Shown one piece after another: positions 1 through 7,611 of a DNA stretch of 35,972 nt (position 1 is the first letter of the stretch; each line of letters begins with the position of its first letter). The stretch comes from Verrucomicrobiota bacterium. Lineage in GTDB: Bacteria; Verrucomicrobiota; Verrucomicrobiia; Opitutales; Opitutaceae. The stretch spans positions 1-35,972 of the forward strand of contig JAURJO010000509.1 in the NCBI GenBank assembly GCA_030832235.1. The letters are read 5' to 3'. The position numbers were made by a program, and so were the translations under genes. The notes beneath the pieces were generated by a model. It worked only from the letters and a program-made list of their open reading frames with translations. It did no database searches and had not been told where the DNA came from.

Positions 1-2
1 AC

Positions 3-677
3 GGTCACGCCGGCGCGCTGCCGTTCAACGATCAGTCGCTCGATTACGTCGTCGCTTCGCACGTCCTCGAGCATGTCGCCAACCCGGCCGCCGCGCTCGC
101 CGAGTGGCGCCGGGTGACGCGCCCCGGCGGGATCATTTACCTTGTGGTGCCCGACCGCCGAATGACCTTCGACCGCACCCGACCACTCACGACAGTGGAC
201 CACCTGCTCGACGACCTCGCGGCCGGCACCACCGCGTGCGACCCCACGCACATCGATGACTTCGCGCACGGCGTGGACTGGAGCCTCTTCAGCCCGGGGA
301 CGCCCCCGGACCAGAACACCGGGGCCCGTGAAACCCTCGCGCGCGGCATGCATGAGGCGGTGGCGCGCGGGGAGGACATCAACATCCACTTCCACACCTT
401 CGAACCGGGAAACCTCGGGGATTTTCTCGGGACCCTGCCGCGCATCGACGCCGGCCGCTTCGGCTGGGAAGTCCTGGAGCTGGCGGAGAGTTTTCCCGCG
501 TCGTGCCCGAACGGCATCCTCGCGGTGCTGCGGGTGGAGAAAGGCTGGCTGGCGCGGGCGCAAGCCGAGGCCTTCCGAATCCGCACCGCCAACGATCCCG
601 CCGCCGCACTCCGACCCGACGCCGAGCCTTTCCCCACCTGGGCGGCACGAACCGAAGGGCTCGGCGGCGTGCGTTGA
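3..677 (+). CDS. Class I SAM-dependent methyltransferase (type 11-like), 5' end outside window
   Basis: The frame is open from the first bases, so the N-terminus including the glycine-rich SAM motif I is missing; 224 codons are visible. The remaining part shows the later motifs of a Rossmann methyltransferase: a hydrophobic strand ending in SHVLEHV (the motif where an acidic residue and EH follow the SAM pocket), then RVTRPGGIIYLVVPDRR, the usual post-motif strand of type 11 enzymes. An ATG at 114 falls inside this conserved core and is not the true start. The C-terminal part (FHTFEPGNLGDFL onwards) is a substrate-side extension I cannot assign. It opens the glycan cluster, so methylation of a sugar or lipid-linked intermediate is likely but inferred. 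The fold is fairly sure; the substrate is unknown. Confidence 0.85.
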   Translation, partial: GHAGALPFNDQSLDYVVASHVLEHVANPAAALAEWRRVTRPGGIIYLVVPDRRMTFDRTRPLTTVDHLLDDLAAGTTACDPTHIDDFAHGVDWSLFSPGTPPDQNTGARETLARGMHEAVARGEDINIHFHTFEPGNLGDFLGTLPRIDAGRFGWEVLELAESFPASCPNGILAVLRVEKGWLARAQAEAFRIRTANDPAAALRPDAEPFPTWAARTEGLGGVR

Positions 678-752
678 TGCCGCGGGCCGGCTTCCTGACG
701 GAACTGCAAGCTTGAGCCACCGGCCGCCGAGCGGCGTTGATCAGGGTGCCCG

Positions 753-2642
753 ATGCCCCACCGCATCCTCACCGCCGCCTTCGCCGCCTGCCTGTTCACG
801 CTGATCGTGGCGGCGAAGTGGGCGACGTTCGGGAAATACGGCTCTCCCATGCCCGACTGGGACCAGTGGGACGCGGAGGGCGGCGCGCTTTTCATCCCGT
901 GGCACAAGGGCGAGGACCTGCTGCCGCACGTGGTGCGTCCGCACAACGAGCACCGCGTGATCCTGACCAAGCTGCAGAACCTCGCGCTTGGCGTCGCGAA
1001 CGGCCAATGGGACTCGCGACTCGAGGCGACAACCAACGCGCTGCTGCACGCCGCCGTTGCCACCGCGCTCTGGCTGGCCGCGGCGCGCTGGTTCGCGTGG
1101 CCCGCCCTGACCGGGCTTTTCCTGCTGCTTACCGGTCTCTTCGGCCTGCCGCTCGCGTGGCAGAACGTGCTCGGCGGATTCCACTCGCAGCAGTACTGGC
1201 TGCTCGGGCTTTCCCTCGCGGCGATCGCCCTGCTGCCGTCGCGCCGTCCCGGCTCCGCCGGCTGGTGGCTGGGTGCCTTCGCCGCCGTCGCCGCGCTCGG
1301 CTCAATGGGCTCGGGTCTGCTGGCGTCGGCCGCCGTGCTGATCGTGCTCGGCTGGCGTCTCGTGCGACGGGAGGAAACCTGGCGCAGCTCCTGGCCCACG
1401 CTCGTGCTTTGCGCGGCGTTGGTCGCGGCGGGGCTGGCGCTGCGGGTGGAGGTGGAATGGCACGCGCACATGAAGGCGAAATCCGTGCAGGACATCGCCC
1501 TCAGTCTCCTGCACAGCCTGCAATGGCCCTGGCGCGGGCAGCCTTGGGCCGCCCTGCTGCTATGGCTGCCCTGGGCCCTCGCCGCGTGGCGCGTCACGTT
1601 TTCCCCGCGAGGCGGCGCGCTGTCCCGCGACCACGGCGGAATCCTGATCACCGCGCTCGGCGGCTGGGTGATGCTGCAACTTCTAGCCACCGCGTACGCC
1701 CGCGGAGCCGGCGGGGACTATCCGGCTTCCCGCTACATGGACACCCTCGCGTTCGGCGTCGCGGTGAACGGCCTCGCGCTCGCCTGGCTTGCGCGGGAAG
1801 CGAAGGCCGCTTCCGCCCCGAAAAGAAACATGACCCCGGCGCTGGTCGCGGTTTGGACGCTCACCCTCGGAGTCGGCGTCCATATTTTCCTGCGCGACAT
1901 CGTGGTGCACGAGCTGAAGGGAGCCCGCGAGTACTACGACAAGGCCGAGGGGCATTTGCGCCGCTATCTTGCGACGAACGATCCGGCGTTTCTTGCGCAC
2001 CCCGACATCCCCTACCCGAGCGCGCAGGGCATCATCGATTACCTCTCGAACCCCGCCCTCCGCGCGATGTTGCCGGCCCCCATCCCGCCACCCCGGGAAT
2101 TGGAGAACGAAGGCGGCGCCGGAGTGTTCGAGCGCAACCGCGCGATCGGATTCAACCTCGTGAATCCGCCCCAACTCGGGCTGTCGTCGCGAACGCCACC
2201 GCTCGACTTCACCTCCACCTGGGGCAGCCACACCACGGGAACAGGCTCGAAGTCCACCGGGGAATGGCGGAGCAAACCCCTGCCGGCGCCCACGTTCAGC
2301 TGGCTGCGCTTTGAGACCGCGGGAAACCCAGGCGAGCCCGGCGTTTCCCTCCAACTGCGATCCGCCGCCGATGACCGGGTTCTCGGGGAAGTGAAACCCA
2401 GCCGCACCCCCGGCGACACCTGGCGTACCGCAGTCGTTCGCGCGCCCGGCGAAGCCTACCGCATCGTCGCGCTCGACCGCGATCCAACCCGCTGGCTGGC
2501 ATTCTCGGGGCCGGCGGAAATGGGCGGGCTTTCCTACCTCGCCCGCGAGGCGACCCGGCACGCGCCGCTTATTTTCGGGGTGACTACAGGCGTGACGGCA
2601 CTCCTGGCCGCGGCGGCGCTCATCGCGAGGAGGCGGGGATAA
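753..2642 (+). CDS. Polytopic membrane protein, GT-C-like
   Basis: 629 residues. The first transmembrane segment (about residues 5-22) is followed by an acidic extracytoplasmic loop, MPDWDQWDAEGG, and then PHNEHRVILTK. About ten further hydrophobic segments follow up to roughly residue 390. A hydrophilic, probably periplasmic region (about 390-600) contains a beta-rich stretch (LRFETAGNPGEPGVSLQLR), and a final TM helix sits near the C-terminus. An acidic first loop after TM1 is the usual catalytic arrangement of GT-C glycosyltransferases, and the 1153-aa protein downstream has a comparable GDDWDLLDQ loop, so a role in transfer from a polyprenyl-phosphate sugar is a reasonable inference. No specific family is recognised. 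It lies 75 nt after the methyltransferase and 46 nt before the YfhO-like start, in the same direction. The ATG at 753 has only a weak purine tract upstream. Confidence 0.75.
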   Translation: MPHRILTAAFAACLFTLIVAAKWATFGKYGSPMPDWDQWDAEGGALFIPWHKGEDLLPHVVRPHNEHRVILTKLQNLALGVANGQWDSRLEATTNALLHAAVATALWLAAARWFAWPALTGLFLLLTGLFGLPLAWQNVLGGFHSQQYWLLGLSLAAIALLPSRRPGSAGWWLGAFAAVAALGSMGSGLLASAAVLIVLGWRLVRREETWRSSWPTLVLCAALVAAGLALRVEVEWHAHMKAKSVQDIALSLLHSLQWPWRGQPWAALLLWLPWALAAWRVTFSPRGGALSRDHGGILITALGGWVMLQLLATAYARGAGGDYPASRYMDTLAFGVAVNGLALAWLAREAKAASAPKRNMTPALVAVWTLTLGVGVHIFLRDIVVHELKGAREYYDKAEGHLRRYLATNDPAFLAHPDIPYPSAQGIIDYLSNPALRAMLPAPIPPPRELENEGGAGVFERNRAIGFNLVNPPQLGLSSRTPPLDFTSTWGSHTTGTGSKSTGEWRSKPLPAPTFSWLRFETAGNPGEPGVSLQLRSAADDRVLGEVKPSRTPGDTWRTAVVRAPGEAYRIVALDRDPTRWLAFSGPAEMGGLSYLAREATRHAPLIFGVTTGVTALLAAAALIARRRG

Positions 2643-2688
2643 TTCCTTGTCGCGCCTCGCCGCCCTCGGCGAATCTGACCGCCGCCGC

Positions 2689-5600
2689 ATGAAGTTCCTC
2701 AACCCGCCGGCCCTCGCGCTGGCGGCGCTTTTCAGCGTCGTCTTCTCCCTGCCGTTCCTGCCCGCCGCCCGCATGCGGACGGACCGCTTCGTGCTGGAGG
2801 TGCGGCTCACCTGCCCGAAGGAGTCGAGCCTCCAGGTTTTTTACGACGACGGCCCCGGCTTTCGCGAGGAACTGACCACCGCCACGCCCCTGAAGGCCTC
2901 GTCGGCGGTCGAAACGTACACGCTCAATATTCCCGGCGGCACTTATCTCGCGCTCCGCATGGATCCGCCGGAAGGCGGCACCGCGATCACGATTCATTCG
3001 ATCCGCGTCGCCAACCTCACTGGAAAAACGATCGCACCCGTGAGCCTCGCTGGTTTCCAAGCGCTCCAACAGGTTCGATCCGTGCGATATGAAGGAGGCC
3101 GGCTGGCGATCGCTTCCGCGCCCGGCAGCGACGATCCGCAAATCTGGACCACGTTTTCGCCGCCGCTGCAGGTGCGACTGGACCCGAGGGACTTCCTTCG
3201 CGAACTCCCACCGTACGCCGCCGCCCTTTTCGCCGCGCTGGTCGCGATCCTGCTGCTTCTGGAAAAAGCCCCGGGGGTTAGTGCGTCGCTCGTGGTCGCG
3301 GCGCGTTCTTTGGCGACCCGCCCCGCTGCCGCCGTGATGCTCGCCGCCGCCGTGGCGGTCATCGCGAGCGCCTACCCGATCGTGTTCCTCGGCCGCAGTC
3401 ACGTTTCGCCCAACCTCGGCACCACGCTGCTCTACGACAAATTCCCCACGCTGCCGGGCTACCGTTCGAGCGCGATGACCGACCCGAAGCTGTCCGACGT
3501 CGGCGCCGTGATGTGGCAGCACGTCCCCTTCTCCGTCATTCAGTACCGCGCGCTGTCGCAGGGAGAACTGCCCCTTTGGAACCGTTACAACGCGCTGGGT
3601 GTGCCGCTGCTCGGCCAAGGCCAGTCGATGTTCGGCGACCCGCTCCATTTCCTTGTGATCGTGGCCCGAGGGGCCGCCTGGGCCTGGGACCTGAAATACC
3701 TGATCGCGAAGTGGCTCTTCGCGACCGGACTAGGGCTGGCCGTGCTCGCGTTGGTGAGGGAAGGAGGGACCGAGGGACGAAGGGACCAAGAGACAAAGGG
3801 ACCAAAGGACGAAAGGACTAACGGACTAAAGGACCAAGCGCGCTTGGAGGGCGGCTCCTGCGCCTCACTCCCTGATTCCCTCACTCCCTCACTCCCTCCG
3901 TCCGTTAGTCCCTTCGTCCCTTGGTCCCTCGGTCCCTTAGTCGTCGCCGTCGCGGCGCCGTTCATCGGCTTTTTCCTCTACCGGATCAACCACCCCGCCT
4001 ACTTCAGTCTCTGTTACGCCCCGTGGCCGCTCTACTGTCTGCTGCGCGTGGCGAACGCGGCCGACCGCCGGGGCGTCACGCTGTGGTCGGCCGGGCTGCT
4101 CGTCGCGAACCTGGCCCTGATGAACAGTGGGACGGTCAAGGAGGCGTACATGCTGCTGCTGAGCGTGAATTTCTCCGGCCTTTGCGTGCTGCTAGCGGCG
4201 CAAGGCGGCTGGCGCGAAAAGTTATCAAAGCTGGGGACGCTCGCGTGGTTCGGTCTCCTCTTTGTCCTGATCACCGCGCCGGTGTGGAGCACGTTCCTGA
4301 ACACCCTGCGCCAGGCCTACACGGGCTACAACGCCGCGAGCGCCTACCAACTGCAGCCGTCGCTGTTGCTCGGCCTCTTCGACGAGATTTTCCACCGCCC
4401 GCTGCTTTCGCGGAACCAGGTCTACGCGCCGTCGCTCAACTTTCTTCTTCTCGGCGGCCTGCTCCTCTTCCTCGCCACGCTGCGTCGCCAGTTCCACCGG
4501 CCGGCCGTGATGGCAATCGCCGCGAGTTCCCTTCTGCCGCTGTCCCTCGCGTTCGGGTTCCTCTCACCCGAGTGGATCGTCACGATCCCGTTCCTCAGCA
4601 ACATCGCCCACCTCGACAACACCTTCTCCTGCGTGCTGATCGTACTCTGGGCCGTACTCGCAGGGGTAGGTTTCTCGGAAGCCGCCGGGCGCCTGGGCAC
4701 CCGCGAGGGCCGGGACGACCTGATCATCGCCGGGCTTCTCCTGTTCGGATTGGTCTTCGCGTGGCTCGCCTTCGGCCACGCCGCGCACCGCCCGATCTAT
4801 GGCCCGGTCTTCACCGTGAACCAACCCGGGCGCACGCTGCTGATCGACCCCTTCATTCTCGATTACCTGATCGTTCTCCTCGCGGCGATCACCGCTCTCG
4901 CGGTCGCGGTGCACCTGGCCTTGCGGCGCCGTCGGCTCACCGCGGCCACCGGCCTCGCCATCGCCGGCTGCACGATTATCCTCCTTTGGCGCCACGGCGC
5001 GCACGACTCCGCGCTGGGCTTCGAGGACTTCGTGAACCGTCCGACCCGCCGGGCCGATTTCCACGCCCGCTCCGAGGCGATGGAGACCGCACGCGCCGCT
5101 CAGACCGACGCCCCGGCACGCGGTTACGGATTGCATGGCAACTTCTTCCCCGGCTGGACCGGCGTCTACGGGTTGGAAGGCGTGCACGGGCCCGACGCGC
5201 TGGTGAACCCGTTCGTGCGCGAACTCATGGGCGCCTCGGGCGTCACCCGCATGTGGGATTGGCGCTTCTACGCCGAAGCGCGCGAGGCCGGGAACGTTCG
5301 ATCGTTTTTCGACGCCCTGAACGTGCGCCACTATTTCGATCTCGCGAGCGACCAGGGCGTGCTCGGCCGCGCCCTGCGCCTCATGCGCACCGCGGATCTC
5401 GATGTCTACGAGAGCCCCACGGCTTGGCCCCGCGCGTTCTTCTCCGATCGCGTTGTGACCTACGAGAAGCCGGCTGAGCTCGCCGCGCGTTTTCGCACGT
5501 CAGCCGGAAAACCTTTCGTGGCGATCCAGGCGGAAGACCACCCCTCCCAAGGCGCACTCTCCGCCGTGCCGCGCGCCGAAACCGGAGCCACCGTCACTCC

Positions 5601-5910
5601 CGCGAGCGGATACCGCCTGACCGCCAACGCCACTTCCTTCAGCGTGCGCGCCAACGGTCCCGGCGTGATCGCCGTCCTCGAGGCCCATTGGCCCGGTGAC
5701 TTCCGCGCCACGATCAACGGACGTGAAGCGGACGTGATCCGCGTGAACCACGCCTTCAACGGGATCGTGGTGAAGGACGCCGGCGAGCACCGCGTGACCT
5801 TGCGTTATTGGCCGCGCGACCTTTCCCGCGACCTCACTTTAGCCGGCATCGGCCTCGTGCTGCTCGCCGCTTCCCTGCTCCTCACGGTGCGCCGGGAGCG
5901 AACCGCATGA
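2689..5910 (+). CDS. YfhO-like polytopic membrane protein carrying an in-frame palindromic repeat element
   Basis: 1073 residues from the ATG at 2689, which opens directly on a hydrophobic N-terminal segment (MKFLNPPALALAALFSVVF). The frame extends upstream to a TTG at 2647, which would add 14 polar residues and seems less likely. YfhO-type features are a long loop with LPLWNRYNALGVPLLGQGQS after the second membrane region, many TM helices, and a C-terminal extracytoplasmic beta domain ending in NHAFNGIVVKDAGEHRVTLRY. YfhO proteins are linked to glycosylation of cell-wall polymers in Firmicutes; the exact role here is unknown. Residues about 359-418 are encoded by two inverted octamer arrays and form a charged then Pro/Ser-rich loop (starting REGGTEGRRDQETKG) between TM helices, which relatives would not be expected to share. 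The stop overlaps the next start by ATGA. Confidence 0.8.
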   Translation: MKFLNPPALALAALFSVVFSLPFLPAARMRTDRFVLEVRLTCPKESSLQVFYDDGPGFREELTTATPLKASSAVETYTLNIPGGTYLALRMDPPEGGTAITIHSIRVANLTGKTIAPVSLAGFQALQQVRSVRYEGGRLAIASAPGSDDPQIWTTFSPPLQVRLDPRDFLRELPPYAAALFAALVAILLLLEKAPGVSASLVVAARSLATRPAAAVMLAAAVAVIASAYPIVFLGRSHVSPNLGTTLLYDKFPTLPGYRSSAMTDPKLSDVGAVMWQHVPFSVIQYRALSQGELPLWNRYNALGVPLLGQGQSMFGDPLHFLVIVARGAAWAWDLKYLIAKWLFATGLGLAVLALVREGGTEGRRDQETKGPKDERTNGLKDQARLEGGSCASLPDSLTPSLPPSVSPFVPWSLGPLVVAVAAPFIGFFLYRINHPAYFSLCYAPWPLYCLLRVANAADRRGVTLWSAGLLVANLALMNSGTVKEAYMLLLSVNFSGLCVLLAAQGGWREKLSKLGTLAWFGLLFVLITAPVWSTFLNTLRQAYTGYNAASAYQLQPSLLLGLFDEIFHRPLLSRNQVYAPSLNFLLLGGLLLFLATLRRQFHRPAVMAIAASSLLPLSLAFGFLSPEWIVTIPFLSNIAHLDNTFSCVLIVLWAVLAGVGFSEAAGRLGTREGRDDLIIAGLLLFGLVFAWLAFGHAAHRPIYGPVFTVNQPGRTLLIDPFILDYLIVLLAAITALAVAVHLALRRRRLTAATGLAIAGCTIILLWRHGAHDSALGFEDFVNRPTRRADFHARSEAMETARAAQTDAPARGYGLHGNFFPGWTGVYGLEGVHGPDALVNPFVRELMGASGVTRMWDWRFYAEAREAGNVRSFFDALNVRHYFDLASDQGVLGRALRLMRTADLDVYESPTAWPRAFFSDRVVTYEKPAELAARFRTSAGKPFVAIQAEDHPSQGALSAVPRAETGATVTPASGYRLTANATSFSVRANGPGVIAVLEAHWPGDFRATINGREADVIRVNHAFNGIVVKDAGEHRVTLRYWPRDLSRDLTLAGIGLVLLAASLLLTVRRERTA
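3766..3944 (+). repeat. Inverted pair of degenerate 8-bp tandem arrays inside a coding gene
   Basis: The left array (3766-3837) is nine end-to-end octamers of the form RGGACNRA, for example gggaccga, gggacgaa, gggaccaa, aggactaa. The right array (3865-3944) is ten octamers in the opposite sense, for example tcactccc, tgattccc, ttagtccc, ttcgtccc, ttggtccc. About 27 nt separate them. Exact pairing arms exist: 3815-3826 with 3900-3911 (12 nt), and 3765-3778 with 3924-3937 (14 nt), so the RNA or single strand can form a long hairpin. The reading frame of the host gene stays open through the whole element. It resembles gene-inserted palindromic elements rather than a simple microsatellite, because the units vary while the 8-bp phase is kept. 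Confidence 0.9.
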
Positions 5911-6833
5911 GCGCGCCGGTCTGCCGCGCCTGCGGCTCCCCCTCGACCAGGACCCGCGGCGGGAAAACCGGAAACTATCTCCGCCGCACCTTCACGTTTC
6001 ACGATTGCGACGACTGCGGCCTGCTCTTCGTCGAGCCATTCTCGGGTTTCGACGTCTACGACGACGCTTACTACCGCGGCGAGGGACCCGATCCCTACGT
6101 CGACTACGAGACCGAGTACCGCGACTGGCGCGCCAGCGATCGCCGGCATGAATTGACCGATCTCGCTCGGATTGCGACCCGGCACCTCGAAGCCCGCGCC
6201 GACACGAACCGTCACGGCGAACCCTTGCGCTGGCTTGATTTCGGCTGCGGCGCGGGCGCGCTGCTGAAAAGCCTCCGCGACACCGGTTCGGTGGCGGGGC
6301 GGCGTCTCGAGCTGGCCGGTCATGACGTCGGCTCCTGGGCCGACCGCCTCCGCTCGAAGGATGGCCTGCGGATTCTGAGCCCGGCGGAACTCTCCGCGCT
6401 ACCGGATGGATCATTCGACGTGGTGAGCATGATCGAAGTGATCGAGCACCTGCCATCCCCGGCGGAACCCGTGGCGCTCGCCGCGCGCCTGCTGCGCCCG
6501 GGCGGACTTCTGCTTTTGACGACCGGCAACCTCGCATCGCCCGTCGCCCGCCGCGCGGGCATCGGCTACCATTACTGCGCCCCTGAAATCCACGTCAGTC
6601 TCTTCAACCCTTCCTGCCTCGCCCGCCTCTACGCGCGCTCGGGGCTGGAGCCGCTGCCCGTTCGCTTCGACGGCGCCGTCCGTTTCAAGGTGTTAAAAAC
6701 GCTCCGTCACCGCCGGCTGCTGCGGGCTCTGGCGGAGATTGCCCTCCGTTTGCCCCCGGTGGTCGCGGCTATCGACCGCCTCTACGGAGTCTCGGCGATG
6801 CCTTGCGCCGTGAAACCGCGCCCGCCAGCGTGA
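5907..6833 (+). CDS. Class I SAM methyltransferase with N-terminal zinc ribbon
   Basis: 308 residues. The ATG at 5907 overlaps the upstream stop as ATGA, indicating translational coupling; a GGGAG about 8 nt upstream may act as a ribosome site. The N-terminus carries C6, C9, C34 and C37, a CxxC...CxxC zinc-ribbon pattern common in sugar-modifying methyltransferases. The Rossmann domain follows, with motif I WLDFGCGAGALL (about residue 108), the acidic SMIEVIEHLPSP motif, and RLLRPGGLLLLTTGN. This is a full-length member of the family in which a zinc-ribbon head is joined to a methyltransferase 11/12 domain. Methylation of a sugar in the glycan made by this cluster is inferred from context; no substrate can be read from the sequence. 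Confidence 0.88.
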   Translation: MSAPVCRACGSPSTRTRGGKTGNYLRRTFTFHDCDDCGLLFVEPFSGFDVYDDAYYRGEGPDPYVDYETEYRDWRASDRRHELTDLARIATRHLEARADTNRHGEPLRWLDFGCGAGALLKSLRDTGSVAGRRLELAGHDVGSWADRLRSKDGLRILSPAELSALPDGSFDVVSMIEVIEHLPSPAEPVALAARLLRPGGLLLLTTGNLASPVARRAGIGYHYCAPEIHVSLFNPSCLARLYARSGLEPLPVRFDGAVRFKVLKTLRHRRLLRALAEIALRLPPVVAAIDRLYGVSAMPCAVKPRPPA

Positions 6834-6852
6834 CGCCCCGCGCCACCCGCCA

Positions 6853-7608
6853 ATGCATCCCCGTCCCTTTCCCCCGATCACCGACGGAAGGCTCAGTGTC
6901 GTCGTGCCGGTGTACAACGAGGTGGCGACCGCGCGCGTGGCCCTCGACGCCATCCTCGCCAAACAGGTGCCGGGCTGGACGCTTGAGATCATCATTGTGG
7001 AGAGCAACTCGACCGACGGCACCCGGGCGATCGTCGAGGGGTATCGCAGCCATCCGCGGGTTCGGCTGATTTTGGAGGACCGCCCGCGCGGCAAGGGCTT
7101 CGCCGTCCGCACCGGCCTGGCCGCCGCGACGGGCGACGTGGTTCTGATCCAGGACGCTGATCTGGAGTACGACCTGAACGACTACGACGTGCTGCTCGCC
7201 CCGCTGGCGGCCGGCCGGCAGTCATTCGTGCTGGGATCGCGCCACGGTCAGGGAGGCTGGGCGATCCGCACGTTTTCCGACCAACCCGTGCAGGCGCTGG
7301 TGCTGAACTGCGCGCATTGGGGCTTCACGTTCCTCATCAACGTCTCGCTCGGCGTCTGGCTCCGCGACCCGTTCACCATGTACAAGGTGTTCCGCCGAGA
7401 GTGCCTCGACGGTCTCAGCTTCGAGTGCAACCGCTTCGACTTCGATTGGGAGCTGCTCATCAAGCTCATCCGCCGGGGTCATCGGCCCATCGAGATTCCC
7501 ATCAGCTACAAGTCGCGCTCCTTCAAGGAAGGGAAGAAAATCTCCATGTTCCGCGACCCCGTGACTTGGCTCTGGGCGCTGGCGAAGTTCCGTTTTCAAC
7601 GCGTCTAG
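6853..7608 (+). CDS. Glycosyltransferase family 2 (DPM1/polyprenyl-phosphate sugar synthase-like)
   Basis: 251 residues, cytoplasmic or membrane-peripheral. The GT-A fold is shown by LSVVVPVYNE near residue 14, IIIVESNSTDGT, the RGKGFAVRTGL segment that follows in dolichyl-phosphate mannosyltransferase-like enzymes, and the metal-binding acidic cluster QDADLEYD at about residues 99-106. The acceptor-side segment with DPFTMYKVFRRE and the closing IPISYKSRSFKEGKKIS also fit DPM1-type GT2 proteins. There are no C-terminal TM helices, so it is the short DPM1 form. Such enzymes make polyprenyl-phosphate sugars, which are the donors for GT-C transferases; its place among several GT-C-like membrane proteins fits that division of labour. 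It starts 19 nt after the methyltransferase and ends 3 nt before the next gene. Confidence 0.9.
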   Translation: MHPRPFPPITDGRLSVVVPVYNEVATARVALDAILAKQVPGWTLEIIIVESNSTDGTRAIVEGYRSHPRVRLILEDRPRGKGFAVRTGLAAATGDVVLIQDADLEYDLNDYDVLLAPLAAGRQSFVLGSRHGQGGWAIRTFSDQPVQALVLNCAHWGFTFLINVSLGVWLRDPFTMYKVFRRECLDGLSFECNRFDFDWELLIKLIRRGHRPIEIPISYKSRSFKEGKKISMFRDPVTWLWALAKFRFQRV

Positions 7609-7611
7609 CGG

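Noticed and set aside
137..1690. 517-codon open frame on the minus strand across the methyltransferase and first membrane gene
   Set aside because: Arg/Ser/Ala-rich product without domains, spanning two well-supported plus-strand genes; a high-GC antisense shadow.
3766..3944. CRISPR array
   Set aside because: Units are 8 bp and contiguous without unique spacers, and no cas genes are present.
3921..5477. 518-codon frame overlapping the YfhO-like gene
   Set aside because: Arg/Pro-rich product typical of the +1 shadow of a GC-rich gene.
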